A stretch of DNA of 64,000 nt. Source: Duganella qianjiadongensis (lineage in GTDB: Bacteria > Pseudomonadota > Gammaproteobacteria > Burkholderiales > Burkholderiaceae_D). The stretch's first letter is position 1, and every line of letters starts with the position of its first letter. Below, piece after piece: positions 43,722 to 53,235 of this stretch. The position numbers and the translations under genes were made by a program. The notes beneath the pieces are model-generated. The model was not told the DNA's origin, ran no database searches, and saw only the letters and a program-made list of their open reading frames with translations. Where the stretch lies: assembly GCF_009857915.1 (NCBI RefSeq), contig NZ_WWCM01000003.1, positions 1-64,000 on the forward strand, read 5' to 3'.

Positions 43722-46025
43722 ATGGACGTCAATGGCAGCGCTGGCGCAGATCTGTATGATCAGCAGAAGCTGGGCATCAATGACTGGATCGATTATTTCG
43801 GTCTGGCAGGGGACGACATCATCCGCATGTACCGGGGCAGTGTCAATCCCGGTCCCGGCAACGACACGGTGGAAAAACTGCCCGGCACCATCTGGGACAA
43901 GCTGGCCGTGCGCTACTGGGATGCGCCCAGCGGCGTGGTGGTCGATCTGGCCGCAGGCACGGCGCAGGATGGTTACGGCGGCACGGATAAGCTGATCAAT
44001 GTCGATGATGTACACAGTGGCGGCAATAACGACCGGCTCTACGGCAGCGCTGCCGATAATCTGTTTTCGCCCGGCGGCGGGCAGGATGTGATCGATGGCC
44101 GCGGCGGTCAGGATACGGTGATCCTGCCGTGGGTGTATGGCCACGTGGCCACGCTGGCCGATCTGCGCATCGACGTCTCGCTCGACGGCACCCATGCCGT
44201 CATCACGGCGCCGCAGGACGCCAGCTTCCGTCTCGATCTCAGCAACATCGAACGCATCGCGCTGGACTGGGACCAGCCGCGCCAGCTGCTGACCGATTTC
44301 ATCACCGCCCAGCAGATCGCCCAGCAAGCCATCGTGGCGGGCGACAGCCTGCGCTGGAATGCCGGCACGGCAGCGGGTACGGCGGTCAGCGTCAGCTACA
44401 GCTTCGTTACTACGGCGCCTGCCAGCGGGGTGGGCGCCAGCGGCTTCCGCGCATTTTCGCCGGCCGAACAGGCCGTGGTGCGCCAGTTACTGGCCGACAC
44501 CAGTGCCCTGTGCGGCATCAGTTTTACCGAAGTCAGTGATAGCAGCGCCAGCCACGGCCAGATCCGCTTCGGCGTCAGCCAGCAGGCCAGTACGGAAGGC
44601 GTGGCCTGGCTGCCCAATCAGAGCGGGGCGGGCGATCTGGCGGGCGATGTGTGGATGGATGTGGAGTCCATGGCCAGTCTGGCCAGCGGCAGCGAGGGCT
44701 ATGCGGCGCTGCTGCACGAGCTGGGGCATGCGCTGGGCCTGCGCCACCCGACCAACAGCGACGCCGGCGATGCCTGGACCAGCGTGGTGATGGCGGCCTA
44801 TAACAATAAGCAGTGGTCGGTGATGGCCGCGCAGGGGGCGGGCGACGGCCTGTTCCGCAGTGGCTGGGGGCTGTACGATGTGCTGGCACTGCGCTATCTG
44901 TATGGCAGCACGGCGCATGCGGCCGGCGACGACCATTACCAGTTCGGCGCCAATGCCGGCGGCGAGATCACGCTGGTCGATGATGGCGGCAGCGACAGCA
45001 TCGATGCCTCGGCCGCCACGCTGGGTGCGCAGATCAGTCTGGTGCCGGGCAGCCTGTCCAGCATAGGCCTGACGCCGGCTGGTGTCGCTGCCGTGAACAA
45101 TCTGGCCATCGCCAGCGATAGCTGGATCGAACAGGCCATAGGCACGCGCTACGACGATGTGTTGATCGGTAACGAGCGCGATAATCTGCTGCAGGGTAAT
45201 GGCGGCAACGATGTGATCGACGGCGGCAAGGGACAGGACACGGTGCTGTTCAGCGGCCGCATGAGCGACTACCGGATCAGCAGCAGCTACGGCACGGTAC
45301 AGGTGGAAGCGAAGGATGGCCAGTCGGGTTTTGCCACGCTGAGCAATGTGGAGATACTGGTCTTTGGCGACGGCAGCCGCATGCTGCTGGGCGACAGCGC
45401 CGCCAATACTCTTGGCGGTAGCGCCGGCAACGACGTGCTGCAGGGTGGGGCCGGCAACGATACGCTCGATGGTGGCGCCGGGCTGGATGTGGCCAGCTAC
45501 AGCGGTGCGCGCAGCCAGTACAGCATCAGCAAGAGCGGCGCTGGCTACAGCGTCAGCGATAGCAGCGGGGCAGAAGGCGTCGACCAGTTGCTCAATATCG
45601 AACGCCTGCAGTTCAGCGACGTAGCGGTGGCGCTCGACATCGGCGGCACGGCGGGCAAAGCCTACCGCATCTATCAGGCGGCGTTCGACCGCACGCCCGA
45701 TGCCGCCGGACTGGGTTTCTGGATTAGCGTGATGGACAAGGGCTATGCGCTGGTCGATGTAGCCGCCGCGTTCATCCAGTCGGCCGAATTTGTCACTCTG
45801 TATGGCGCCCAGCCCAGCAATGCCGATCTGCTTACGCATATCTACCAGAACGTGCTGCACCGTGCGGCCGATGCGGGCGGCTATGCCTTCTGGCTCGGCG
45901 TACTGGATCGCAATGCCGTCAGCCGTGCGCAGGTGCTGGCGGAATTCAGCGAAAGTCCGGAGAATCAGGCGGCCCTGATCGGCGTGATCGGCAACGGTTT
46001 CAGCTATCAGCCCTACACCGGCTGA
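43722..46025 (+). CDS. Secreted metzincin with RTX-type repeats and DUF4214
   Basis: This 767-residue protein has no N-terminal signal peptide. It starts with a calcium-binding beta-roll region (about 1-150: SGGNNDRLYGSAADNLFSPGGGQDVIDGRGGQDTV). A metzincin protease domain (about 210-400) follows, with the zinc site HELGHALGLRH (about residue 336) and the Met-turn WSVMAAQG. A second set of nonapeptide repeats lies at about 480-630 (IGNERDNLLQGNGGNDVIDGGKGQDT, GSAGNDVLQGGAGNDTLDGGAG). Two DUF4214 repeats close it (AYRIYQAAFDRTPDAAGLGFWIS and IYQNVLHRAADAGGYAFWLG). Serralysins of this type leave by type I secretion, but no such transporter is in the window. SD GGAGG precedes the ATG. Confidence 0.92.
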   Translation: MDVNGSAGADLYDQQKLGINDWIDYFGLAGDDIIRMYRGSVNPGPGNDTVEKLPGTIWDKLAVRYWDAPSGVVVDLAAGTAQDGYGGTDKLINVDDVHSGGNNDRLYGSAADNLFSPGGGQDVIDGRGGQDTVILPWVYGHVATLADLRIDVSLDGTHAVITAPQDASFRLDLSNIERIALDWDQPRQLLTDFITAQQIAQQAIVAGDSLRWNAGTAAGTAVSVSYSFVTTAPASGVGASGFRAFSPAEQAVVRQLLADTSALCGISFTEVSDSSASHGQIRFGVSQQASTEGVAWLPNQSGAGDLAGDVWMDVESMASLASGSEGYAALLHELGHALGLRHPTNSDAGDAWTSVVMAAYNNKQWSVMAAQGAGDGLFRSGWGLYDVLALRYLYGSTAHAAGDDHYQFGANAGGEITLVDDGGSDSIDASAATLGAQISLVPGSLSSIGLTPAGVAAVNNLAIASDSWIEQAIGTRYDDVLIGNERDNLLQGNGGNDVIDGGKGQDTVLFSGRMSDYRISSSYGTVQVEAKDGQSGFATLSNVEILVFGDGSRMLLGDSAANTLGGSAGNDVLQGGAGNDTLDGGAGLDVASYSGARSQYSISKSGAGYSVSDSSGAEGVDQLLNIERLQFSDVAVALDIGGTAGKAYRIYQAAFDRTPDAAGLGFWISVMDKGYALVDVAAAFIQSAEFVTLYGAQPSNADLLTHIYQNVLHRAADAGGYAFWLGVLDRNAVSRAQVLAEFSESPENQAALIGVIGNGFSYQPYTG

Positions 46026-46063
46026 GGCTATACTGATGCTCTTGCACAATCTAGGACCTTGCA

Positions 46064-46519
46064 ATGAATCTCCTGTCCATGTGGCGCGGTGCCGTGCTGG
46101 CCTGCGCGCTTGTTTCCGTTTCGGCCAGTGCCGACAGTCTGGCCTCCTCGGCTTCCAGTGCCAGCTCCGCTTCCAGCGGCAGCGTGTCCGATTCGCTGAG
46201 CAGTTCCAGCAATAGCTCGGGCGGCAACCAGCGCAAGGTAGCCGACGGTCATTACCGCATCATCGATATCGCCGCCACGCCCGGCCAGGTGGGGCGCACC
46301 CGTCTGACGCTGCAGGGTGAGCAGGCGCAGCAGCAGGTGGTGCTGGATCTGCCGCAAACCACTTTCGCGGCCCAGCAACTGGCGCAGGGCGACAGCATGT
46401 ATGCGCAGAACCGCGTGTATGGCATCGAATTCGGCCGCGCCGATACCCGCCAGCCTTTCTATCTGGTGCTGGCCGACGCGTGGTACGGCGAGCTGGCTAG
46501 CCGTCCTGTCAGTCTCTGA
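46064..46519 (+). CDS. Exported protein of unknown function
   Basis: The 151-residue protein has a signal peptide (WRGAVLACALVSVSASA, cut near residue 23) and then a Ser-rich stretch of about 30 residues. A beta-rich part, KVADGHYRIIDIAATPGQVGRTRLTLQGEQAQQQVVLDLPQ to YGIEFGRADTRQPFYLVLADAWYGEL, completes it. No catalytic motif or family is recognised. Its stop shares one base with the ATG of the DUF2145 gene (TGATG), so the two proteins are probably made together in the periplasm. Confidence 0.78.
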   Translation: MNLLSMWRGAVLACALVSVSASADSLASSASSASSASSGSVSDSLSSSSNSSGGNQRKVADGHYRIIDIAATPGQVGRTRLTLQGEQAQQQVVLDLPQTTFAAQQLAQGDSMYAQNRVYGIEFGRADTRQPFYLVLADAWYGELASRPVSL

Positions 46520-47481
46520 TGGGCAGGCGGGCAGCGGCGCTGGCGCTGCTGCTGGCGCTAGCGGCAGCATTACCTTACCGCTGCGCTGCGGCCAGTGATC
46601 ATCATGATGGCGGCACTGCTGGCGGCGGCAGCGCCGGTGCGGGCTCGGGCTCGGGCCGATTTTGCGACCGCAGTCTGGCACTGACGGCAGCGCAGCAGGA
46701 CCGCCTGCTGCGCTTTGCTGCCGTGCTGCGCGAAGAGCTGGCGCTCGATGATGGCATCGTGCTGCTCAGCCGCTCAGGGCTGGACCTGTCGCGTTTCGCT
46801 ATCCGTTATTCCCATGCCGCGCTAGGCTGGCGTTCGGAACAGGGCATCTGGTCGGCGCGCCAGCTGTACTACGCCTGCGATGAAGGCCGTCCGCGCATCT
46901 TCGATCAGGGACTAGCCGGTTTCGTGCTCGGCACGGACGATGCGGCGCTCGGCTATGTATCGCTGGTGCGCCTGCCTGCCGAAGCCAGTGCGCCACTGCG
47001 CACGGCGCTGCTGGATACGGCACGGGTGCAGCAATTGCTGGCGCCAAGCTATAGCGCGAATGCCTATGTGTACAGCCTGCGCTACCAGAACTGCAATCAG
47101 TGGGTGATGGAAATGCTGGCCGCTGGCTGGGGCGCTCTGGCCGGGGGGGACGACCTGCGTGCACAGGCGCAGACATGGCTGGCGCAGGCAGCGTATGCGC
47201 CGCAGCCGGTGGAAGTGGGCTCGCGCTGGCTGATGCTGGCCGCGCATTTCGTGCCGCTGCTGCATCTGGACGACCATCCGGCGCAAGCCCGCGCAGCCAT
47301 GCGTTTGCAGGTCAGCCTGCCGCAGTCGGTGGAGCAGTTTGTGCAGCAGCGCTATCCGGCCAGTAGCCGGGTGGAGCTGTGCCACGATGAACATCAGATT
47401 GTGGTCCATCGCGGCTGGTCGCCCGTTGCTGCCGGCTGTGTGGCAGGCGCGGACGACCGGGTGATACCGCTGGCCGATTAG
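46519..47481 (+). CDS. DUF2145 family exported protein
   Basis: The 320-residue protein has a signal peptide (ALALLLALAAALPYRCAAA) and a Gly/Ser-rich linker. The core matches DUF2145: FAIRYSHAALGWR, YYACDEGRPRIFDQGLAGFVLGTDDAALGYVSLVRLP and a late VYSLRYQNCNQWVMEMLAAGWG. The order His (YSHAA) before Cys (QNCNQW) resembles circularly permuted NlpC/P60 enzymes (YiiX type), so it may be a periplasmic thiol hydrolase, but this is inference. Additional Cys residues are at ELCHDE and GCVAGAD. It follows the small exported protein by overlap and is convergent with the nitroreductase. Confidence 0.82.
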   Translation: MGRRAAALALLLALAAALPYRCAAASDHHDGGTAGGGSAGAGSGSGRFCDRSLALTAAQQDRLLRFAAVLREELALDDGIVLLSRSGLDLSRFAIRYSHAALGWRSEQGIWSARQLYYACDEGRPRIFDQGLAGFVLGTDDAALGYVSLVRLPAEASAPLRTALLDTARVQQLLAPSYSANAYVYSLRYQNCNQWVMEMLAAGWGALAGGDDLRAQAQTWLAQAAYAPQPVEVGSRWLMLAAHFVPLLHLDDHPAQARAAMRLQVSLPQSVEQFVQQRYPASSRVELCHDEHQIVVHRGWSPVAAGCVAGADDRVIPLAD

Positions 47482-47492
47482 GCCGTGGTATG

Positions 47493-47514
47493 GCGCCGGC
47501 CGGCTGGCCGGCGC
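47493..47514. terminator. GC-rich hairpin between convergent genes
   Basis: A perfect 9-bp stem GCGCCGGCC/GGCCGGCGC with the loop GGCT lies between the stops of DUF2145 (47481) and the nitroreductase (47525). It has no U-run, but the position and stability suggest a shared end of transcripts. Confidence 0.55.
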
Positions 47515-47524
47515 AGCGCCGTCA

Positions 47525-48160
47525 TCAGGCGATTTCGGACACCAGATGCTCGCGCGAGCGGCGCACTTTTTTCAGGTTGACCAGCCAGTCGCCGTCATGG
47601 GCGCGGTAGCCCAGCGGCAGGATCACCACCGAGCGCAGGCCGCGCTCTTTCAGGCCCAGAATTTCATCGACAGCAGCAGGGTCGAAGCCTTCCATCGGCG
47701 TGGCATCAACCTGCTCTTCGGCTGCAGCCACCAGCGCTACGCCCAGAGCGATGTAGGCCTGACGGGCCGCTGCGTCGAAATTGGCCTGGTCGCCACGGGC
47801 GGCTACGATGCCTTTGAGCTGCTTGCGGTAGGCTTCCCAGCCTTCGTTGATGAAGCCGCGCTGCTCGTTGGTCAGGTCGAACATCATATCGATGCGGGCT
47901 TCCGTGATGTTGTCCCATGCAGCGAAGACCAGCAGGTGCGACGCTTCCGTTACCTGTGCCTGATTCCATGCCACGGTCTGGATCTGGGCGCGTTTTTCCG
48001 GATTGCTCACCAGCAGCACTTCGAAGGGCTGCAGGCCGCTGGAAGTAGGGGCGAGGCGGATCGCTTCGAGGATGCGCTCGACCTTGTCGGCAGCAACTTT
48101 TTTCGAGGCGTCGTATTTTTTGGTGGCGTAGCGCCAGTTCAGTTTGTCTATCAGCGTCAT
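47525..48160 (-). CDS. NAD(P)H-dependent nitroreductase family oxidoreductase
   Basis: The 211-residue protein is of the NfsB/YfkO group of FMN-dependent nitroreductases. FMN-phosphate binding residues are in NWRYATKKYD and APTSSGLQPFEVLLV; the C-terminal LPLGYRAHDGDWL and final KVRRSREHLV, which contacts FMN, are conserved. Such enzymes reduce nitro compounds, quinones or other small electrophiles with NAD(P)H. The physiological substrate is unknown. It is a single gene, with a hairpin upstream that probably belongs to the end of fmt. Confidence 0.92.
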   Translation of the reverse strand: MTLIDKLNWRYATKKYDASKKVAADKVERILEAIRLAPTSSGLQPFEVLLVSNPEKRAQIQTVAWNQAQVTEASHLLVFAAWDNITEARIDMMFDLTNEQRGFINEGWEAYRKQLKGIVAARGDQANFDAAARQAYIALGVALVAAAEEQVDATPMEGFDPAAVDEILGLKERGLRSVVILPLGYRAHDGDWLVNLKKVRRSREHLVSEIA

Positions 48161-48200
48161 GGGTGATGTTCCTGTCTATGTTATGTCATTCAAAACAGAA

Positions 48201-48216
48201 CCCGCGTTTTAGCGGG
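48201..48216 (-). terminator. Probable terminator of the def-fmt transcript
   Basis: A CCCGC/GCGGG stem with a 6-base loop lies about 135 bases after the fmt stop. On the minus strand it is followed by TTCTGTTTTG, a broken U-run. It also lies about 40 bases before the nitroreductase ATG, so it separates the two transcripts. Confidence 0.5.
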
Positions 48217-48351
48217 CTCTGGCATAGGACGTTAACATAAATTTTCAGGACGCGCTGAGCACCCCCGCGTTTGCGATGACTGGCCCGCGAGCAACTCCGC
48301 AGCAAACCCCGCGTTGTCGCAGGCCCGCTGCCGGCCCCTATCCGGCCAGCG

Positions 48352-49308
48352 TCAGGACAATTTTAGGCCTTCCAGCGGGAAACCTTTGATGAATTCGGCG
48401 GCTGGCAGGCGTTTGCCGCCCGGTTTCTGCAGCGCAGTCAGGCGCAGCGTGCCCTGACCGCAGGCCACCACGATGCCGTGCTGGGCATCGGCAGCGAGCA
48501 CCTGACCCGGCTCGGCGTGGCTATCGGCCGACAGCACTTCGGCGCCCCACAGCTTGATGTGGACACCGTTGACGCTGGCATGGGCGCCGGGGAAGGGATT
48601 GAAGGCGCGGATCTTGCGATCCAGTTCCAGCGCCGGCAGGCTGAAGTCCAGCGCGGCTTCTTCCTTGCTGATCTTGGCGGCGTAATTGACGCCTTCGGCT
48701 GGCTGCGGCACGGCTTCCAGCTGGCCATGCTGGAGCTGGCGCAAAGCCTGCACGATCATCTGGCCGCCCATGGCCGCCAGTTTATCGTGCAGCGTGCCGG
48801 TGCTGTCCTGCGCCGTGATGGGCAGGCTTTCCACCAGCAGCATGGGGCCGGTATCGAGGCCTTCTTCCATCTGCATGATGGTGATGCCGGTTGCCTTGTC
48901 GCCCGCTTCGATGGCGCGGTGGATGGGCGCCGCGCCGCGCCAGCGCGGCAGCAGCGAACCGTGGATGTTCAGGCAGGGCTTGATGTCCAGCGTGCTGCGC
49001 GGCAGGATCAGGCCGTAGGCCGCCACCACCATCACATCGTAGGGCGTGGCCAGCAGGCGCGCGTGTGCGGCGCTGGCCTGTGCGGCGCGTACCGGATCAG
49101 GGCTATCCATGCGCAGCGACAGCGGCTGCAGCACTTCCATGCCGTGCGCCACGGCGTACTGCTTGACGGCGGATGGCTGCAGATGCATGCCGCGCCCGGC
49201 CGGACGGTCGGGCTGGGTCAGCACCAGCGGAATTTCAAAACCGGCCTCGTGCAAAGCTTGCAAGGCCACAGCGGCAAATTCCGGCGTGCCGGCGAAAATC
49301 ACTTTCAT
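48352..49308 (-). CDS. fmt: Methionyl-tRNA formyltransferase
   Basis: Fmt (318 residues) formylates initiator Met-tRNA using 10-formyltetrahydrofolate. The catalytic segment is [20 protein letters not shown] (Asn and His near 111-113) with the Asp in [14 protein letters not shown] (about 150). The N-terminus [15 protein letters not shown] is the Rossmann start, and the C-terminal beta-barrel ends in [18 protein letters not shown], which binds the tRNA. It is 38 bases after def on the minus strand. Confidence 0.97.
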   Translation of the reverse strand: MKVIFAGTPEFAAVALQALHEAGFEIPLVLTQPDRPAGRGMHLQPSAVKQYAVAHGMEVLQPLSLRMDSPDPVRAAQASAAHARLLATPYDVMVVAAYGLILPRSTLDIKPCLNIHGSLLPRWRGAAPIHRAIEAGDKATGITIMQMEEGLDTGPMLLVESLPITAQDSTGTLHDKLAAMGGQMIVQALRQLQHGQLEAVPQPAEGVNYAAKISKEEAALDFSLPALELDRKIRAFNPFPGAHASVNGVHIKLWGAEVLSADSHAEPGQVLAADAQHGIVVACGQGTLRLTALQKPGGKRLPAAEFIKGFPLEGLKLS

Positions 49309-49346
49309 GCGGGTTCCTGATCGGTAGCGTAATCTCGGACGGCGGC

Positions 49347-49889
49347 TTAGAAGCGGCGGCCTTGTGCGCGCAACTGGGCAGCGCGTTCCATGCCGCGTTC
49401 TTCCTTGAGCAGCTTGGTCTTGATGCGGTTACGCTTGAGTGGCGACAGGTATTCGACGAATACTTTACCTTTCAGGTGATCCATTTCGTGCTGGATGCAG
49501 ACGGCCAGCAGGCCATCGGCTTCCAGTTCGAAGGGCTGGCCTTTGGCGTCCAGTGCGCGCACTTTCACCCGGGCCGGGCGTTCCACGCCGTCGTAGATGC
49601 CCGGTACCGACAGGCAGCCTTCGTCATACACTTCGCGCTCTTCGCTGGCCCAGAGGATTTCCGGATTGATGAACACTTGCAGTGCATCCTTGGTTTCGCT
49701 GGTGTCGATCACCACCAGCTGTTCGTGCACGTCTACCTGCGAAGCAGCCAGGCCCACGCCTGGCGCGTCGTACATGGTTTCGGCCATGTCGGCGACGAGT
49801 TTTTCCAGACGCGCGTCGAACACGGTCACAGGCTGGGCCACTTTGTGCAGACGGGGATCGGGATAACGCAGAATATTCAGGATAGCCAT
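49347..49889 (-). CDS. def: Peptide deformylase
   Basis: Def removes the formyl group from new proteins. I take the ATG at 49889 ([21 protein letters not shown]), giving 180 residues, as the usual start; the in-frame extension to 49979 is unconserved. The three motifs are present: GVGLAASQ (about 46), EGCLSVP with the metal Cys (about 96) and QHEMDHLKG with the two metal His (about 138-142). It forms an operon with fmt and diverges from the LysM-dprA operon. Confidence 0.97.
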   Translation of the reverse strand: MAILNILRYPDPRLHKVAQPVTVFDARLEKLVADMAETMYDAPGVGLAASQVDVHEQLVVIDTSETKDALQVFINPEILWASEEREVYDEGCLSVPGIYDGVERPARVKVRALDAKGQPFELEADGLLAVCIQHEMDHLKGKVFVEYLSPLKRNRIKTKLLKEERGMERAAQLRAQGRRF

Positions 49890-50176
49890 AAGGGGTAGGT
49901 AACTCTCGATGTAATACGACGGCTGTCGTAGTTGATAACTATGTGATTGCCTTGATAACGCGGGCTGCAGTGACTGCACATCGCACTATGTTTTTTGACC
50001 CGAAATGCAACACAGAGACACAGTGGTTTCGCTTGCTAGTTCAGGGTTTTGTGGGCAGAATTTGATTCAATTTGGCAACTTCAGCGGCCTGCATGGTGTA
50101 ACGGCAGGATGCTGTTTGCGGTGTGTGCCTGCTGCCCGAAGCAGAGGTAAAACAGGCGCACTTACTGGATCCAACT

Positions 50177-51319
50177 ATGAAAAATTTTAGCACAGTCGGC
50201 CCCCGCTTAGCACGGACACGCGTGTGGACAGGTCTGGCAGCAGCGCTGGCGCTGGCAGGCACGGTACTGCTGCCGCCAGGCGCTGCTGCGGCGCCAGCGG
50301 CCTGCAGCTTCCGTGCCGACGCGCCGGACCAGCACAAAGTTGTCAAAGGCGACACCCTGTGGGATATTGCCGGCCGCTTCCTCGACCAGCCCTGGTGCTG
50401 GCCTACCGTATGGGGCATGAACCGCGAGGAAATCGCCAATCCGCACTGGATCTATCCGGGCCAGATCATCTGGTTCGACCGCGCTGCCGGCCGCTTGCGG
50501 CTGGGCCAGCCGGTGGCCGTCAGCAACGACGATGGCAGTGGCATGGTTACGCAGCGCCTGCAGGCGCAAACCCGCGTGCTCGGTGTGGGGCAGGATGCCA
50601 TCCCCAGCATTCCCGCGCAGGTGATCGAGCCTTTCCTAACCCAGCCCCTGATTATCGAAAACGACGAACTGGCCGGCGCGCCGCGCATCGTCGCCACGCC
50701 CGATAACCATGTTTTTATCGGCAAGGACGACAAAGCCTATGTGCGCGGCAGCCTGAACGGCGCATCGGCGTTTCAGGCTTTCCGCCCCGGCAAGCCGCTG
50801 AAAGACCCGCAGAGCGGCCAGGTGATCGCCTACGAAGCCTTTTATTTGGGCACGCTGAGCCTGCAGGCGGCGGCCCAGCCCGGCAGTGATGTGCATACCT
50901 TCACCGTCCAGAGTGCCAGAGAAGAAATGGGCAAGGGCGACCAGTTGCGCCCGCTACCGCCCATGCCCATGCAGAACTTCGTGCCCCATGCACCGGCCCA
51001 GCCGGTGGCGGCGCGGGTGCTGGCGATATATGGCGGGGTTAGCCATGCCGGTCAGAATCAGGTGGTCAGCGTTAATCGCGGCCAGCTTGACGGACTCGAT
51101 GTCGGTGCCGTGCTGCAGCTATACCATACAGGGAAGACTGTGAACGACGAGACCGCACCGAAAAGCTGGCTGGGCTTGCGTACACAGCAGGTCAGATTGC
51201 CTGACGAGAAAGTGGGCAATCTGTTTATATTCCGCGTGTTCAAGCATGTGTCGTATGGCCTGATCATGCAGGTGTCGGCGCCAGTGGAGGTGGGCGACTA
51301 CGCCAGATCACCCGAGTGA
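50177..51319 (+). CDS. LysM-domain exported protein
   Basis: The ATG at 50177 gives 380 residues with a signal peptide (GLAAALALAGTVLLPPGAAAA, cut near residue 42). A LysM domain follows directly (HKVVKGDTLWDIAGRFLDQPWCWPTVWGMNREEIANPHWIYPGQIIWF). The rest (about 100-380) is a beta-rich region with no recognised enzyme: VFIGKDDKAYVRGSL, FRIFRVFKHVSYGLIMQVSAPVEVGDYAR-like elements. Proteins of this type precede dprA in many betaproteobacteria. It is likely to bind peptidoglycan. Its stop overlaps the dprA start by four bases (GTGA). Confidence 0.9.
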   Translation: MKNFSTVGPRLARTRVWTGLAAALALAGTVLLPPGAAAAPAACSFRADAPDQHKVVKGDTLWDIAGRFLDQPWCWPTVWGMNREEIANPHWIYPGQIIWFDRAAGRLRLGQPVAVSNDDGSGMVTQRLQAQTRVLGVGQDAIPSIPAQVIEPFLTQPLIIENDELAGAPRIVATPDNHVFIGKDDKAYVRGSLNGASAFQAFRPGKPLKDPQSGQVIAYEAFYLGTLSLQAAAQPGSDVHTFTVQSAREEMGKGDQLRPLPPMPMQNFVPHAPAQPVAARVLAIYGGVSHAGQNQVVSVNRGQLDGLDVGAVLQLYHTGKTVNDETAPKSWLGLRTQQVRLPDEKVGNLFIFRVFKHVSYGLIMQVSAPVEVGDYARSPE

Positions 51320-52458
51320 GGTGTGCCGTGCCAGCCACGGAATGCGAGTCTAGCCAGTTACAGCCGGTCAGTGCGCAAGCGCTGGCCGGCTGTTTGCGTT
51401 TACAGCAGGTCGATGGCGTGGGCCTGCAGACGGCGCACCGGCTACTGCGCCGCTTTGGCAGCTATGCCGCCCTGTTTGAGGCCAGCTACGAGGCGTTGCT
51501 GGACTGCCTGCGGCCGGCTCAGGCCAGTGCGCTGCTGGCCGCACCGGCGCCCGCGCTGGCCGGGCTGGTCGAGGCCACGCTGCGCTGGCAGGCGCAGCCC
51601 GGCCATGCCCTGCTGTTGTTTGGTGCGCCCGGCTATCCGCCCCTGCTGGCCCAGCTGCCCGCGCCGCCGCTGTTGTTATATGTGCAGGGTAGACGCGAAT
51701 TGCTGGCGCAGACGGCGCTGGCCATCGTCGGTTCGCGCAATGCCAGCGGGCAGGGCCGGCTGACGGCGCAGCGCATGGCGCACACGCTGTCCGATGCTGG
51801 TCTGACCATTATTTCGGGGCTGGCACTGGGCATCGATGCGGCGGCCCACGTGGGCGGACTGGCGGGGCAGGGCAGCACGGTGGCCTGCATAGGCACGGGG
51901 CCGGACCGCATCTATCCGGCCTGCCATGGGGAACTGGCGCGGCGCATTGCCGTGGAAGGCTGCATGGTCAGCGAATTTGCGCTGGGCACGCCGCCGCTGC
52001 GCGATAACTTCCCGCGCCGCAACCGGCTGATCAGCGGGCTGGCGGCCGGGGTGCTGGTGGTGGAGGCGGCGGCCAAGTCCGGTTCGCTGATTACGGCGCG
52101 GCTGGCGGCTGATCAGGGGCGGGAAGTGTATGCCATCCCCGGCTCCATCCACGCCACGCTGGCCAGAGGCTGCCACCAGCTGATCCGCGAGGATGGCGCC
52201 AAGCTGGTCGAGAGTGCCGATGATATTCTGGTCGATCTGGGGCGGTTGCAGCGGGCCGCCGCCGGTTACGGCCCGCCCGACGATGGCTTTGTCGATACCG
52301 TGCTGGCGGCGCTGGGCCAGCACAGCGCCACGGCAGACGGGCTGGCCAGCCAGCTGGGCCAGTCCGTGGCCGAACTGCAGGGGCAGTTGCTGGCGCTGGA
52401 ACTGGCCGGGCTGATCGAACGCCTGCCGGGCGGTCAGTTCCAGCGGGTCTGGCAATAG
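51316..52458 (+). CDS. dprA: DNA processing protein DprA
   Basis: DprA (380 residues, GTG start) loads RecA onto incoming single-stranded DNA in natural transformation. An N-terminal SAM-like region (about 20-80) precedes the Rossmann-like DNA-binding fold with ALAIVGSRNASGQGRLTAQRMA, IISGLALGIDAAAHVGGL, GTGPDRIYPACH and NRLISGLAAGVLVVEAAAKSGSLITARLA. The C-terminal winged helix is at about 315-380. Length is normal. It overlaps the LysM gene and is followed by smg and topB in the same direction. Confidence 0.96.
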   Translation: MRCAVPATECESSQLQPVSAQALAGCLRLQQVDGVGLQTAHRLLRRFGSYAALFEASYEALLDCLRPAQASALLAAPAPALAGLVEATLRWQAQPGHALLLFGAPGYPPLLAQLPAPPLLLYVQGRRELLAQTALAIVGSRNASGQGRLTAQRMAHTLSDAGLTIISGLALGIDAAAHVGGLAGQGSTVACIGTGPDRIYPACHGELARRIAVEGCMVSEFALGTPPLRDNFPRRNRLISGLAAGVLVVEAAAKSGSLITARLAADQGREVYAIPGSIHATLARGCHQLIREDGAKLVESADDILVDLGRLQRAAAGYGPPDDGFVDTVLAALGQHSATADGLASQLGQSVAELQGQLLALELAGLIERLPGGQFQRVWQ

Positions 52459-52543
52459 CCTGGCAGGGGGGCGATGCACGCGGCTGTGCAGGACAAGGCG
52501 GCCAGACTTGTCGGCGCGCGGCCTTAGCTGATAGAGTAGAGCC

Positions 52544-53008
52544 ATGTTCGATATCCTAGTCTACCTCTACGAAACCTATTACCGTCCGGATGCTTGTCCG
52601 GAACCGGTGGCGCTGGCCAAGAAACTCTCGGCCATAGGCTTCGATGACACGGAGATTTCCGAAGCGCTGGTGTGGCTCGGCGATCTGACGGCCATGGCCG
52701 GTGTCGAACAGACGCTGACGGCGGCCTCGACCGGCACGCGTTTCTATGTGGATGAAGAACATGATGCGCTGGGCAGTCAGGCCATCGGTTTCATCCAGTT
52801 CCTCGAGTCGGCTAAAGTGCTGACGCCGCTGCAACGCGAGATCGTGATCGAGCGGGCGCTGTCGCTGGGCGAGACGCCGATAGCGCTGGCCAAGCTCAAG
52901 GTGATCGTGCTGATGTTGCTCTGGAGTCAAGGTAAAGAGCCAGATGCCCTGATGTTTGACGACCTGTTCGGCTCGGACGAAGATCAAGCCCCGCGCTTGC
53001 TGCACTAG
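52544..53008 (+). CDS. smg: Smg family protein (DUF494)
   Basis: The 154-residue protein starts [21 protein letters not shown], a family hallmark, and continues with [26 protein letters not shown] and [27 protein letters not shown]. The acidic C-terminus ends in [16 protein letters not shown]. Smg is a small cytoplasmic protein of unknown function, generally located between dprA and topA or topB, as here. Confidence 0.95.
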   Translation: MFDILVYLYETYYRPDACPEPVALAKKLSAIGFDDTEISEALVWLGDLTAMAGVEQTLTAASTGTRFYVDEEHDALGSQAIGFIQFLESAKVLTPLQREIVIERALSLGETPIALAKLKVIVLMLLWSQGKEPDALMFDDLFGSDEDQAPRLLH

Positions 53009-53235
53009 ACTTGCATTTATTGAATTGTTGCAATCTGCCTAAGGCTTAATCTGGTTTAAGCTGCTTGCAGTGCTGCCCGCAAGGCGCTTATTATTGGCGC
53101 TTTGACAAGTCACTTAGACAATTATCGTTGTGCCGTTCTTGCCATCAGGCGCGCAAACGTGCAGACTGCGCGGCTAGCCATGTATGATGCGCATGCTGCA
53201 CCGACCCCCAAAGTGTTAAAAACGAGATACAGAAT

